A stretch of 15,229 nt of DNA from Spirochaetaceae bacterium (GCA_031255655.1 JAIRSB010000157.1:1-15229), one strand, 5' to 3'; counted from the first letter of the stretch, positions 5,615 to 13,310 are shown. Made by a program: numbers and translations. The notes: generated from the letters alone by a model not told the origin.

Positions 5615-6862
5615 ATGGCTGTTGATTCCGGCGGAAACGAAAAAATCCCGCAGTCCGTAACGGATTTTATCCCGTTTGCGCGTCCGTTCATTGGTAAAGA
5701 GGAAGAGGATGCGGTACTGCGGGTGCTGCGTTCCGGCTGGCTTACCACAGCGGCAGAGGCTCTGGCGTTCGAGGACGAGTTCGCGGCACGTCTTAACCTT
5801 ACCGCCGAAATTCCGGTAAAAGCCGCTGCCTTAAACAGTGCGACAAGTGGTCTTCATCTTGCGCTGGAAGCCTGCGGTGTTCGCGCCGGAGATGTGGTGA
5901 TTGTCCCGTCATATACCTTTGCCGCCACCGCCGAAGCTGCCGTCTACCTTGGGGCGGATGTCGCTTTTGTTGACTGCGCTCCGAATTCCTTCCTGCTAGA
6001 CCCCGCCCATTTCGAGAAAATCGCGCGGCGTTTGATTGAGGGCAAAACCGCCTACGAGAGTGGCGGACCCACCGGAAGGCCGCGGGCGGTTATTCCAGTG
6101 CATTTCGGCGGTCTCTGCGTCGATATGGACGCGGTAAACGGCATAGCGCGGCGTTTCGGTATTTCTGTAATCGAAGACGCCGCCCATGCCTTCCCCGCCT
6201 ACACGGAGGCCGGATTTCCGGCGGGTACGCTCGGAGATGCGGGGGTGTTCTCGTTTTACGCCACAAAAACGCTCACAACGGCTGAAGGCGGGATGCTTGT
6301 AAGCCGAAACGCGGATATAATAAAGCGCGTAACGCTGATGCGCTGTCACGGCATTGACCGCAATGTCTGGAACCGCTACACAAGCGGCAAGGCTTCGTGG
6401 TACTACGAGGTAATCGAGGCGGGCTGCAAATACAATCTGCCGGACATACTCGCGGCGATAGGCCGCGTTCAGTTGGGGCGGGCGGACGATTTGCTGGATA
6501 AGCGCAAGTCCATAGCGGCGTGTTATGACGCGGCGTTCTCCGGCGACTCGCGGTTTAGCGTACCGCCCAGCGCGGCGGGCGACGCCCGTCATCTGTATCC
6601 GCTGCGGCTTAATCCCACGCTTACCGGTCGTGTGTCCCGCGATGACTGCATATCTAGGCTTAAAGAGATGGGGATAGGCGTTTCTGTTCATTTTATACCG
6701 CTGCACACCATGCCTTACTACAAAAAGCGTTATGATTTGAAGGCGGAAGACTTTCCACAGGCGGAAGACGCTTACAAGCGTGTAATATCGCTTCCGGTAT
6801 GGCCGGGCATGACGAGGGGGCAGGTTGACAGGGTTATCGACTCTGTTCTTAGATTGATATGA
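5615..6862 (+). CDS. DegT/DnrJ/EryC1/StrS-family PLP aminotransferase
   Basis: A fold-type I PLP enzyme that normally transfers an amino group to a nucleotide-linked keto sugar (SpsC, ArnB and PseC relatives). At 415 aa it is full length. Marks: SGWLTT (residues 40-45), the phosphate-binding NSATSGLHLAL (74-84), EDAAHAFPA with D188 for the pyridine nitrogen, and FSFYATKTLTTAEGG with K218 as the Schiff-base lysine. The C-terminal HFIPLHTMPYYK is also typical. No Shine-Dalgarno precedes the ATG and no other in-frame start lies nearby. It leads a four-gene plus-strand unit with the hydroxylase-like subunits (43 bases to the next gene). That pairing is, from memory, conserved in treponemes including T. 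pallidum. No glycosyltransferase or nucleotide-sugar gene is in the window, so the keto-sugar substrate is unknown. Confidence 0.9.
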   Translation: MAVDSGGNEKIPQSVTDFIPFARPFIGKEEEDAVLRVLRSGWLTTAAEALAFEDEFAARLNLTAEIPVKAAALNSATSGLHLALEACGVRAGDVVIVPSYTFAATAEAAVYLGADVAFVDCAPNSFLLDPAHFEKIARRLIEGKTAYESGGPTGRPRAVIPVHFGGLCVDMDAVNGIARRFGISVIEDAAHAFPAYTEAGFPAGTLGDAGVFSFYATKTLTTAEGGMLVSRNADIIKRVTLMRCHGIDRNVWNRYTSGKASWYYEVIEAGCKYNLPDILAAIGRVQLGRADDLLDKRKSIAACYDAAFSGDSRFSVPPSAAGDARHLYPLRLNPTLTGRVSRDDCISRLKEMGIGVSVHFIPLHTMPYYKKRYDLKAEDFPQAEDAYKRVISLPVWPGMTRGQVDRVIDSVLRLI

Positions 6863-6905
6863 ACCGCTCTTTTCATATAGAAATCAGATAAAAAAAGAGG
6901 CTTTT

Positions 6906-8732
6906 TTGTTTGTAGACGATATAAATCCGGCAGACCAATACTTCGCTGTTACGAATTTCGCCGTTACGATTCGCTCGCCTATCGCGCGTGGAAAGCTGGA
7001 AAACATACGCTGCCCTGCCATGGAGTCGCAGTACAGGCTGATACGCGCCTCCGACATACCGGGCAGCAAACTGCTTGACGGCAGTTCTGTTCCTATTTTG
7101 GCTGAGGAGCGGCTTGATTATATCGGAGAGCCAATCGCCATCCTAACCGGGCCGGACATCGTGAAACTTGAGGAGATTTCACGGGAAATAATTGTCGAGA
7201 CGGAAGATGCCGACTCCGGCGTTCCCGCGGTTTTTTCGCTGGAGGATAACGGCGCGGAAATCGCGGCTCAAGTCATGTTGGATATTGCCGCCGCTGTAAA
7301 AAGCGTTTCGGCGCCGAAAGAGAAGCCGCCGGACGACGGGAGCTCTCCCGATTCTTCCGTTGAGGATGCTATGCCGCCGGAGGCTCGGCTCGTTACTGGA
7401 ACTTACAGAACCGGCATTCAGGAACACTGGTACACTGAACCGCACGGGGCTGTTGCCGTTCCCGTTGGAAAGGGTGTTGCCGTGCACACGGCATCACAAT
7501 GGCCTGATCATGTAAAACGGAGCGTGGCGGCGGCTCTGTCATTGTCCACCGGCGATGTTTCGCTGGAAATCGTCGATACAGGGCTGCATTTTGACGGGAA
7601 AATCTGGTATCCGTCTCTTGTTGCCGTTCACGCCGCGCTTGCCGCGTTTATCACGAAACAACCTATCAAATTGATGTTTACCCGCGAAGAGGATTTTCGT
7701 TTTTCACCGAAGCGTCCGGAAACGATGATAGAATTTTCGACTCGTTTGGAGCCGAGCGGTGAGGCTGCCGAGACAGAAATCAAAGTCCGCGCCGGTTTCG
7801 GGGCGGTCGGATTTTTCGCGGATGAGATGTTGAGCAGTATCGCGAAGGGGGCGGCTGGATACTACAAACTTGGGCATATTAAGGTGAGCGCGGATGCGGC
7901 GTTGACCAATCTGCCGCCCGCGGGTCCTTTCGCCGGGCTGGGTGCGGCACAGGGCATATTCGCGCTGGAACGTCATGTCTCGAAAATCGCCGGAGTTTTG
8001 GGTATAGAAAATTTGGAATGGCGCAAACCGCGTTTCAATGAAAAAAAAGCCGCTGTGGACGAGCTTGTGAAATTGAGTGAAAATCTGATGTCGCATAGTG
8101 ATTACAACCGTAAGTGGGCGGCTTACGAGCTTTTGAGCAGGCGTATGAAAACAACGGGCGAGCGTTCAACTCCGATGCGCGGTATTGGAATTTCGACTGT
8201 CATATACGATGAGCCGCCTTTTGTCTTTGGCGGCGGCACGCCCGATTCTCCGCGGGATAACGGCAAATATCCGCAGCTGGCAGTTGCCATTATAGAGCTT
8301 GAGGTTGACAGCGTTGATTTTTCCACAAATATACGCGGCGTTTGGATGTCTGTATGTACTGGCGCGTTGAGCGATAAACGCACCATGCGCCGGAAATTGC
8401 TTCAAAATATTATTTGCGCATTGGGCTGGACAATTTTTGAAAAACTGAATTACGAGGGTGGAAAAATCAGTGAAAGCGAGTACGCTAACTACCGCATACC
8501 GGAGCCTTCCACCATACCGCGTATACATATCTTTCTTTCGGAACGTGAAAACAAGGAAGCTAATCCCAACGCCTTGTTAGAATTGCCGTACGGTGTAATT
8601 CCTGCGGCATATTTGCAGGCGCTCACGCAGGCTTGCGGGCATCATTTCGAATCGATTCCGGCGCTTCCTTACGATATTTGGAACGCGCTGTTGAAAAACG
8701 AGGAGGAAGCGGAGGAGGAGAAAGAGAAATGA
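6906..8732 (+). CDS. Xanthine dehydrogenase-like large subunit, cofactor region deleted
   Basis: Related to the molybdopterin-binding subunit of xanthine dehydrogenase/aldehyde oxidase but only 608 aa (usual about 750). An N-terminal hammerhead-type domain (about 1-115) is followed by an acidic linker (135-158), then IQEHWYTEP (171-179), SQWPDHV and a C-terminal YANYRIPEPSTIPRI block. Expected cofactor motifs are changed: TGLHFDGK (225-232) for GGGFGGK, AGLG (343-346) for RGFG. About 100-150 residues that normally hold the GQG and GSRxT loops are missing between GIGIS (426-430) and IIELEVD (462-468). A glutamate (E559, LLELP) sits near the usual catalytic GxGE position. Translation starts at TTG with GAGG 5 bases upstream. 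The stop overlaps the next start (ATGA). Probably cytoplasmic; catalytic activity is doubtful. Confidence 0.85.
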   Translation: MFVDDINPADQYFAVTNFAVTIRSPIARGKLENIRCPAMESQYRLIRASDIPGSKLLDGSSVPILAEERLDYIGEPIAILTGPDIVKLEEISREIIVETEDADSGVPAVFSLEDNGAEIAAQVMLDIAAAVKSVSAPKEKPPDDGSSPDSSVEDAMPPEARLVTGTYRTGIQEHWYTEPHGAVAVPVGKGVAVHTASQWPDHVKRSVAAALSLSTGDVSLEIVDTGLHFDGKIWYPSLVAVHAALAAFITKQPIKLMFTREEDFRFSPKRPETMIEFSTRLEPSGEAAETEIKVRAGFGAVGFFADEMLSSIAKGAAGYYKLGHIKVSADAALTNLPPAGPFAGLGAAQGIFALERHVSKIAGVLGIENLEWRKPRFNEKKAAVDELVKLSENLMSHSDYNRKWAAYELLSRRMKTTGERSTPMRGIGISTVIYDEPPFVFGGGTPDSPRDNGKYPQLAVAIIELEVDSVDFSTNIRGVWMSVCTGALSDKRTMRRKLLQNIICALGWTIFEKLNYEGGKISESEYANYRIPEPSTIPRIHIFLSERENKEANPNALLELPYGVIPAAYLQALTQACGHHFESIPALPYDIWNALLKNEEEAEEEKEK

Positions 8733-9214
8733 CGCTGTCTTTTATTTTGAACGGAGAACCGGTTACCGTGAATGTCGAACCAAACAGGCGGCTTATCGAC
8801 ATACTGCGCAACGATTTCGAGCTGACAGGCTGTAAAAGCGGCTGTTTGGGCGGCTTGTGCGGGGCCTGCGCCGTGATTTTCAACGGCATTGTAAGCCCCG
8901 CCTGTTTAATTCCGGCATTCCGCATACGGGACAGCACGATTATCACCATTGAAGGTTTTGCCAGAAGCAATCACTACAAAGATATAGAGCGCGGTTTCAG
9001 TTTGCATGATGTTGAAAGCTGCGGATACTGCGGCGCGTCAAAATTTCTGATTACTGAAATACTGCTTGTCGAAAAAAAGACTCCGTCACGGGAAGAGATA
9101 TTAAAGGCGTTTGACAGTGTAAAATGCCGCTGCACACTGGGCGAAAATCTTATTGACGCGGTAATGGCCGCGTCCGAAATACGGCAAAGGAGACTGCGTG
9201 AGCAAAATGCTTAG
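8729..9214 (+). CDS. (2Fe-2S)-binding small subunit of xanthine dehydrogenase-like complex
   Basis: A 161-aa two-domain iron-sulfur subunit (CoxS/XdhC type). The N-terminal ferredoxin-like cluster is bound by C39, C44, C47 and C59 (KSGCLGGLCGAC), the second helical-domain cluster by C98, C101, C133 and C135 (SCGYCG and KCRCT). All eight ligands are present, so electron transfer should work. The residue before the first cysteine of the second cluster is S97, where Moco hydroxylases usually have a glutamine contacting the pterin, and TPG after CGFC is replaced by GAS. The frame is open 32 codons further upstream, but the family start MTLSFILNGEP at 8729 has a GGAGGAGG ribosome site and overlaps the previous stop as ATGA, so it is chosen. 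Confidence 0.92.
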   Translation: MTLSFILNGEPVTVNVEPNRRLIDILRNDFELTGCKSGCLGGLCGACAVIFNGIVSPACLIPAFRIRDSTIITIEGFARSNHYKDIERGFSLHDVESCGYCGASKFLITEILLVEKKTPSREEILKAFDSVKCRCTLGENLIDAVMAASEIRQRRLREQNA

Positions 9215-10037
9215 TCAAATTTTTTATCCCAATAATTTGCAGGAATTTTTTAATACGCTTGATCGTTTCACTTCTGTCGATTTATTCAAAGGCGGCGCGT
9301 ATCAAATGCGTAGGCAGCATGGCCGGACATTTGTTTTGCCGGAACTTATCATCGACACGGATAAATTGGCCGAACTTCACAGCATTAACCGGACGGAACG
9401 GTACCTAGAAGTTGGCTCGATGGTAAGTCTTAGCCGGCTTTTAACGCTCGGTAAAATTGTTCCGGAAATTGTGCGGCAAACATTGGAACACTCGTATCCC
9501 TGTTTACTGCGTAACGCCGTTTCGATAGGCGGAGTCTTGTGCGGCGCTCAAGGACATGAGCCTCTTAACGCCGCCCTGATAGCGCTCGGCGCCCGGTGCG
9601 AATTGCGGGCGAATGCACAGTCCCGCTGGGTTAGCCTGAACCAGCTTACTCGCTCCGACAAGCCGTTTGCTTTTTCCCCGCATGAAATCTTATACCGCGT
9701 AAGAATTCCGCTGGATACGTGGAATTTTTCTTTGCTTAAGAATTTTGACGATGTGGGCGTGGAAACAGGGGAGCATGAAAGCGGGCTAATCATCTTTCTT
9801 GCCCGTATTCAGAACGATATATTGTCGGATGTCCTCGTCATTTTTTCAGGCCCCGCCATTCTTCAGGACAGGGACTGCGAGACGGGGTTGATTGGACAGA
9901 AACTCCCGTTGCCCAAAAAAGATGTTCCCGTGTTCACGAATCTTTGGAAAAATTATTTTTCTGAAAATTGCACGCCTTTTCTCCGTGACAAAATACTGGC
10001 GTTCATTGAATCCGCGATTTTGCAAATCGCGGATTAG
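9198..10037 (+). CDS. FAD-binding subunit of xanthine dehydrogenase-like complex
   Basis: A 279-aa protein of the CoxM/XdhB type that would take electrons from the 2Fe-2S subunit to a flavin. FAD motifs are recognisable but worn: FKGGAYQMR (30-38) for the usual AGGTDL, and LRNAVSIGGVLCGA (104-117) for IRNxATIGGNL; the following aspartate is not evident. The C-terminal CO-dehydrogenase flavoprotein-like domain runs from about 170. Translation starts at GTG with AGGAG 5 bases upstream and overlaps the previous gene by 17 bp, implying coupling. The last codons and the stop are part of a 12-bp-stem hairpin. Its membership of one complex with the two genes before it is inferred from family and operon structure; the physiological acceptor is unknown. 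Confidence 0.88.
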   Translation: MSKMLSQIFYPNNLQEFFNTLDRFTSVDLFKGGAYQMRRQHGRTFVLPELIIDTDKLAELHSINRTERYLEVGSMVSLSRLLTLGKIVPEIVRQTLEHSYPCLLRNAVSIGGVLCGAQGHEPLNAALIALGARCELRANAQSRWVSLNQLTRSDKPFAFSPHEILYRVRIPLDTWNFSLLKNFDDVGVETGEHESGLIIFLARIQNDILSDVLVIFSGPAILQDRDCETGLIGQKLPLPKKDVPVFTNLWKNYFSENCTPFLRDKILAFIESAILQIAD

Positions 10038-10050
10038 GCGTTTTATCGCC
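10009..10050. terminator. Hairpin at the junction of convergent genes, probable bidirectional terminator
   Basis: AATCCGCGATTT (10009-10020) and AAATCGCGGATT (10024-10035) form a perfect 12-bp stem with a TGC loop, covering the last codons and part of the stop of the FAD subunit gene. A second small hairpin (GGCG-TTTTAT-CGCC, 10037-10050) follows. The position between convergent genes and the high stability suggest termination, though the T-run is short. Confidence 0.65.
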
Positions 10051-10056
10051 GGCGGC

Positions 10057-10779
10057 TCATCCCTTTACGCGCAGCGATTTTAGTATTTTCGCGATTATGT
10101 CCCCGTAAGAGTTTTTGCTAAACTCGCTTCCGCTCCCTCCGGCGAATTCCCGCAGTGCGCCGCTGTCTCCGTAAAAAAGCCCGATGTCGCCCGCTTTGAA
10201 AATATAATTTGGTTCGCAAATGATGTATTCCGTACTTGTTGACCGTACCGAAAGCAGGTTGAGTTGATATTTTTTTCTTAGCTTGGTTTCTAGCAAGGAT
10301 TTTCCAAAAAACGCTTCCGGTATTTCAAGCTCCGCTATGGCAAGATTGCCGCTTACCGGCAAATACGAAAGTAGTAAATCTGAAAACAACAGAGGCGTTA
10401 TTCGTTTCGCGGCTTCTTTGTCAGGGAACACAACTTTTGTGGCGCCCACTAATTCAAGTATTTCGCCGTGCGCGTCCGTTTCCGCTTTGGCGATAATGTT
10501 TTTTATTTTAAGTTTTTCGCAGTAACTCGCCGCCAGAACGGAGGCTTCTATTTTTCCGCCCAAATCAATCACGACAGCGTCAATTGTTGACGGCAAAATT
10601 TTTCGCAGAGTTTCCACCGTCATGATGTCGAGCGCGACAGCGCTTACAGGTGCGTCTTTATAAGCGTCCACAACATCGCGGTCTTTGTCGATTATGAATA
10701 CGTCGGCTTTTAGTTCTAAAAGTTCGTCTAAAATGCTTTTCCCGAAATGTCCCAAGCCTAAAATGGCAATCTGCCTCAT
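10057..10779 (-). CDS. ktrA: KtrA/TrkA-family potassium uptake regulator (RCK domains)
   Basis: A cytoplasmic nucleotide-binding gating subunit of a Ktr/Trk potassium channel. The N-terminal RCK_N Rossmann domain has ILGLGHFG (6-13) and the acidic FIIDKD (28-33) after the second strand; an RCK_C domain covers about 135-220. At 240 aa it is slightly longer than KtrA (about 222), with a short basic tail ending KSLRVKG. No KtrB/TrkH pore gene is in the window. There is no Shine-Dalgarno; a promoter lies so close that the mRNA should begin at or within a few bases of the ATG. It converges on the FAD subunit gene with a 19-base gap and has the same strand as the ymdB gene upstream, 87 bases away, but with its own promoter. 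Confidence 0.88.
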   Translation of the reverse strand: MRQIAILGLGHFGKSILDELLELKADVFIIDKDRDVVDAYKDAPVSAVALDIMTVETLRKILPSTIDAVVIDLGGKIEASVLAASYCEKLKIKNIIAKAETDAHGEILELVGATKVVFPDKEAAKRITPLLFSDLLLSYLPVSGNLAIAELEIPEAFFGKSLLETKLRKKYQLNLLSVRSTSTEYIICEPNYIFKAGDIGLFYGDSGALREFAGGSGSEFSKNSYGDIIAKILKSLRVKG

Positions 10780-10785
10780 AACATT

Positions 10786-10814
10786 AAGCTATAACGTATT
10801 ATTAAAACTGTCAA
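10786..10814 (-). promoter_or_regulatory. Promoter of the ktrA gene, giving a near-leaderless mRNA
   Basis: On the minus strand a consensus TTGACA (10809-10814) is followed by TAGCTT (10786-10791) at 17 bp or TATAGC (10788-10793) at 15 bp. The expected start is at 10779-10781, on or just before the ATG. Confidence 0.65.
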
Positions 10815-10831
10815 TTTCACCACCGTTGAGG

Positions 10832-10854
10832 TTTGGCGGTTTGACGCTGAAGCC
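10832..10854. repeat. Inverted repeat between ymdB and ktrA
   Basis: On the plus strand GGCGG and CCGCC, each continued by partly paired T/A positions, flank a short loop containing GACGCTG. It lies just past the ymdB stop and upstream of the ktrA promoter and could end the rny-ymdB transcript, but there is no T-run. Confidence 0.35.
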
Positions 10855-10866
10855 GCCCGCCCGCGT

Positions 10867-11688
10867 TTAGTCCGCCGGAACGCTGAAACGCTCAATGAAC
10901 TTCGCCGCGCCGGTTTCGGGCGCAAGCCGGACGCATATTCCTTGCACACTTGCCGCGCCTTCCGCGCAGTGCAGCGGGTAGGATATTTGCTTTCGCGCAC
11001 GTTCGAGGCAAATTTCTTTATCCATACCAATTATTCCACTTAAAACTCCGGTCATCCCCATGTCGCTTATGTAGGCGGTGCCCTGCGGCAAGATTTTTTC
11101 ATCGGCAGTCTGAATGTGGGTGTGCGTGCCCGCCAAAACTGAAGCGCGTCCGTCCGTGTGAAACCCTAGAGCTTCTTTTTCGCGGGTCGATTCGGCGTGA
11201 AAATCCACAAGTACGAATAACGGACAATCCGGCGCGGAATCTTCCGTCTGAGCGGAAACTCCGGCGGTCTTGATTATCTCGTCAAAGACATGGAACGGGC
11301 AGTCTATCGGCGTCATATACTCACGCCCTTGAAGGTTTATAACAAGAAAACGAAAGGATTTTTTTTTGATAACAACAAAACCGTGCCCCGCCGCCGGTGG
11401 AGGATAGTTCGCCGGACGCAGAGTACGCTCTTCGCTGTCCATGAATGTCCAAAACGGGCGTTTTTCCCAAACATGGTTTCCACTCGTTATCACATCGACG
11501 CCGGCGGCGAAAATCCGGCGGGCGTCCTCTTCTGTCATTCCCAAAACAGAAGAGTTCTCGCCGTTTGCCGTAACAAAAACCGCACTGAAACGCTGGATAA
11601 GTGCCGGCAAAGTCCGCTCCAGCGCTCTTATACCCGCTTCTCCGACGACATCTCCCAGCATGAGGACGCTTACCGCGTTATCTGGCAT
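10867..11688 (-). CDS. ymdB: YmdB-type metallophosphoesterase (TIGR00282 family)
   Basis: A cytoplasmic calcineurin-like phosphodiesterase; B. subtilis YmdB hydrolyses 2',3'-cAMP and affects biofilm and motility choice, in a locus with RNase Y. From the ATG chosen here it is 273 aa. Metal and catalytic blocks are LMLGDVVG (D13), ANGEN (E44, N45), SGNHVWEK (N71, H72), VDFHAE and GTHTHIQTAD. The frame extends two codons further to a TTG at 11694, but the ATG MPDNAVSV is preferred; neither has a good Shine-Dalgarno. It overlaps the end of rny by 11 bases, so translation is probably coupled and both come from the rny promoter. Confidence 0.92.
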   Translation of the reverse strand: MPDNAVSVLMLGDVVGEAGIRALERTLPALIQRFSAVFVTANGENSSVLGMTEEDARRIFAAGVDVITSGNHVWEKRPFWTFMDSEERTLRPANYPPPAAGHGFVVIKKKSFRFLVINLQGREYMTPIDCPFHVFDEIIKTAGVSAQTEDSAPDCPLFVLVDFHAESTREKEALGFHTDGRASVLAGTHTHIQTADEKILPQGTAYISDMGMTGVLSGIIGMDKEICLERARKQISYPLHCAEGAASVQGICVRLAPETGAAKFIERFSVPAD

Positions 11689-13207
11689 ATTCAACTATGC
11701 GTGTTTCTCTGATAATCGTTACCTTGATACGTCCTGGATAATGCAAATCATCCTCGATTTTTTTGGCGATATTCCGCGACATCAGCCGCGCCTGCTCATC
11801 GTTTACCTGCTCGTTGTGCACAACCACTCGCAGTTCGCGTCCGGCCTGAATCGCGAAAGCTTTCTCCACGCCGTTGAAAGAGGTCGCTATATTTTCGAGA
11901 TTTTTAAGCCGCTTGATATAGTTATCCACAGTTTCTTTCCGCGCGCCCGGGCGCGCGGCAGATATTGCGTCCGCAATCTGAACCACAAGCGATTCGATGC
12001 ACGACGCCTCTATATCTCCGTGATGAGCGCCGATAGCGTTTACGACGCGGGGATCTTCACCCATTTTACGCGCCATCTCCATGCCTATTTCCGCGTGATT
12101 CAAATCGGAATCGGTTTCAACGCCCTTGCCTATGTCGTGCAACATAGCAGCCCGTTTCGCCAGATCGCGGTTCGCGCCCAGTTCGGCGGCAAGCAGACTG
12201 GCAAGCTGCGCCACTTCCCGCGAATGCCGTAGCACGTTTTGTCCGAAACTAGTCCTGAAGTACAGCCGCCCCAGCAAACGTATCGCGTCATTGCTGATGT
12301 TGTGAATGCCTAAGTCATAAATCAGCTTTTCGCCTTCCTCGAATATTTTTTGAGAAATATCCCGGGAAACCTTACTGACAACCTCTTCAATTCTGGCAGG
12401 ATGAATTCTTCCGTCTGAAATAAGGCGGTCAAGCGCGATTTTAGCGATTTCACGGCGTACCGGATCGAAACAAGAAATTACAACCGCTTCCGGCGTATCA
12501 TCGATGATAATGTCAACGCCGGTAACAGTTTCAAAAGCGCGGATGTTGCGCCCCTCGCGCCCGATAATCCGCCCTTTCATGTCGTCATCCGGCAGTGATA
12601 CCGTTGAAACCGTTACCTCTCCGGTAACATCCGTCGCCAAACGCTGAATAGCCGTAACAAGAATATCCTGCGCCTTCTTTTCGGCGGTTATGTTAGCTTC
12701 GCCTTCTATCTTGTTGATGATGGTCTGCGCATCGTGCAGAGCCTCATTTTCAAGATGTTTTATTATCTGGGACTTGGCTTCCGCAGCCGTGAGTCCCGAA
12801 ATCCTTTCCAATTCAAGACGGTAGCGTTCTTCTTCATGCATGAGCGTACTTTCACGCGAAGCAAAGGCCTTTTCCTTCTCCGCAAGTTGCTGCTCAACAC
12901 GTTCCGCCTGCCGAAACTTCTTTTCAACAACATCTTCCCGTTGAAGGACACGATGTTCTAACCGCTGTAATTCCGCTCGTCTTTCCCGAGTCTCCCTTTC
13001 CGCGTGATTGCGCTCGCTGATAATTTTTTCTTTCGCTTCAAGAAGCATTTCCTTCCGTATAGCATCAGCATCTTTTACTGCATCCTCTCTAATTCGTCTG
13101 GCGAGTTGTTCTGTCGCCGTTAATTGAAATCTGGCATAAAGCCATCTAATGATCCAGCCTAAGGTTAACCCGGTAAGAGGGAGGATTATCCAAAATATCC
13201 AATCCAT
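11678..13207 (-). CDS. rny: Ribonuclease Y
   Basis: A membrane-anchored endoribonuclease that starts mRNA decay. From the ATG chosen it is 509 aa (B. subtilis 520). Order: one N-terminal membrane helix (about residues 3-24, DWIFWIILPLTGLTLGW), a long charged coiled coil (about 30-180), a KH domain with GRIIGREGRNIR (212-223), and an HD domain with H328, the H357-D358 pair in MLHDIGKG and GAHHGDIE near 393-400. The frame is open to a TTG six codons earlier, but the ATG at 13207 has AAGGGG 7 bases upstream and gives the expected MDWIFWII start. ymdB follows with an overlap, the order also seen in B. subtilis. Confidence 0.95.
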   Translation of the reverse strand: MDWIFWIILPLTGLTLGWIIRWLYARFQLTATEQLARRIREDAVKDADAIRKEMLLEAKEKIISERNHAERETRERRAELQRLEHRVLQREDVVEKKFRQAERVEQQLAEKEKAFASRESTLMHEEERYRLELERISGLTAAEAKSQIIKHLENEALHDAQTIINKIEGEANITAEKKAQDILVTAIQRLATDVTGEVTVSTVSLPDDDMKGRIIGREGRNIRAFETVTGVDIIIDDTPEAVVISCFDPVRREIAKIALDRLISDGRIHPARIEEVVSKVSRDISQKIFEEGEKLIYDLGIHNISNDAIRLLGRLYFRTSFGQNVLRHSREVAQLASLLAAELGANRDLAKRAAMLHDIGKGVETDSDLNHAEIGMEMARKMGEDPRVVNAIGAHHGDIEASCIESLVVQIADAISAARPGARKETVDNYIKRLKNLENIATSFNGVEKAFAIQAGRELRVVVHNEQVNDEQARLMSRNIAKKIEDDLHYPGRIKVTIIRETRIVEYAR

Positions 13208-13246
13208 ACATAAACCCCTTACCAAAACTGCATAAAAATAAGATTT

Positions 13247-13275
13247 ATATTATCACGCCCGTGCGGTTTGGTCAA
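13247..13275 (-). promoter_or_regulatory. Promoter of the rny-ymdB operon
   Basis: On the minus strand TTGACC (13270-13275) and TAATAT (13247-13252) are 17 bp apart. The start would be near 13240, leaving a leader of about 33 bases with the AAGGGG site. Confidence 0.6.
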
Positions 13276-13310
13276 TTGTGCGGTTTTGCGACTGTAGGCA
13301 ATTCGCGTGA

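Noticed and set aside
5996..6706. 236-aa open frame on the minus strand
   Set aside because: Fully antisense to the aminotransferase gene, rich in Arg and Tyr, no domain recognisable; a product of GC-rich third positions.
6890..6908. Intrinsic terminator between the aminotransferase and the large subunit
   Set aside because: The stem is almost all A/T with a 3-base loop, too weak to terminate, and the genes form one conserved unit.
8633..8728. Longer start for the 2Fe-2S subunit
   Set aside because: The extra 32 residues lie inside the previous gene and have no family match; the ATG at 8729 has a strong ribosome site and the expected MTLSFILNGEP start.
11441..12232. 263-aa open frame on the plus strand
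   Set aside because: Antisense to both rny and ymdB, which are well supported by motifs; no credible protein family.
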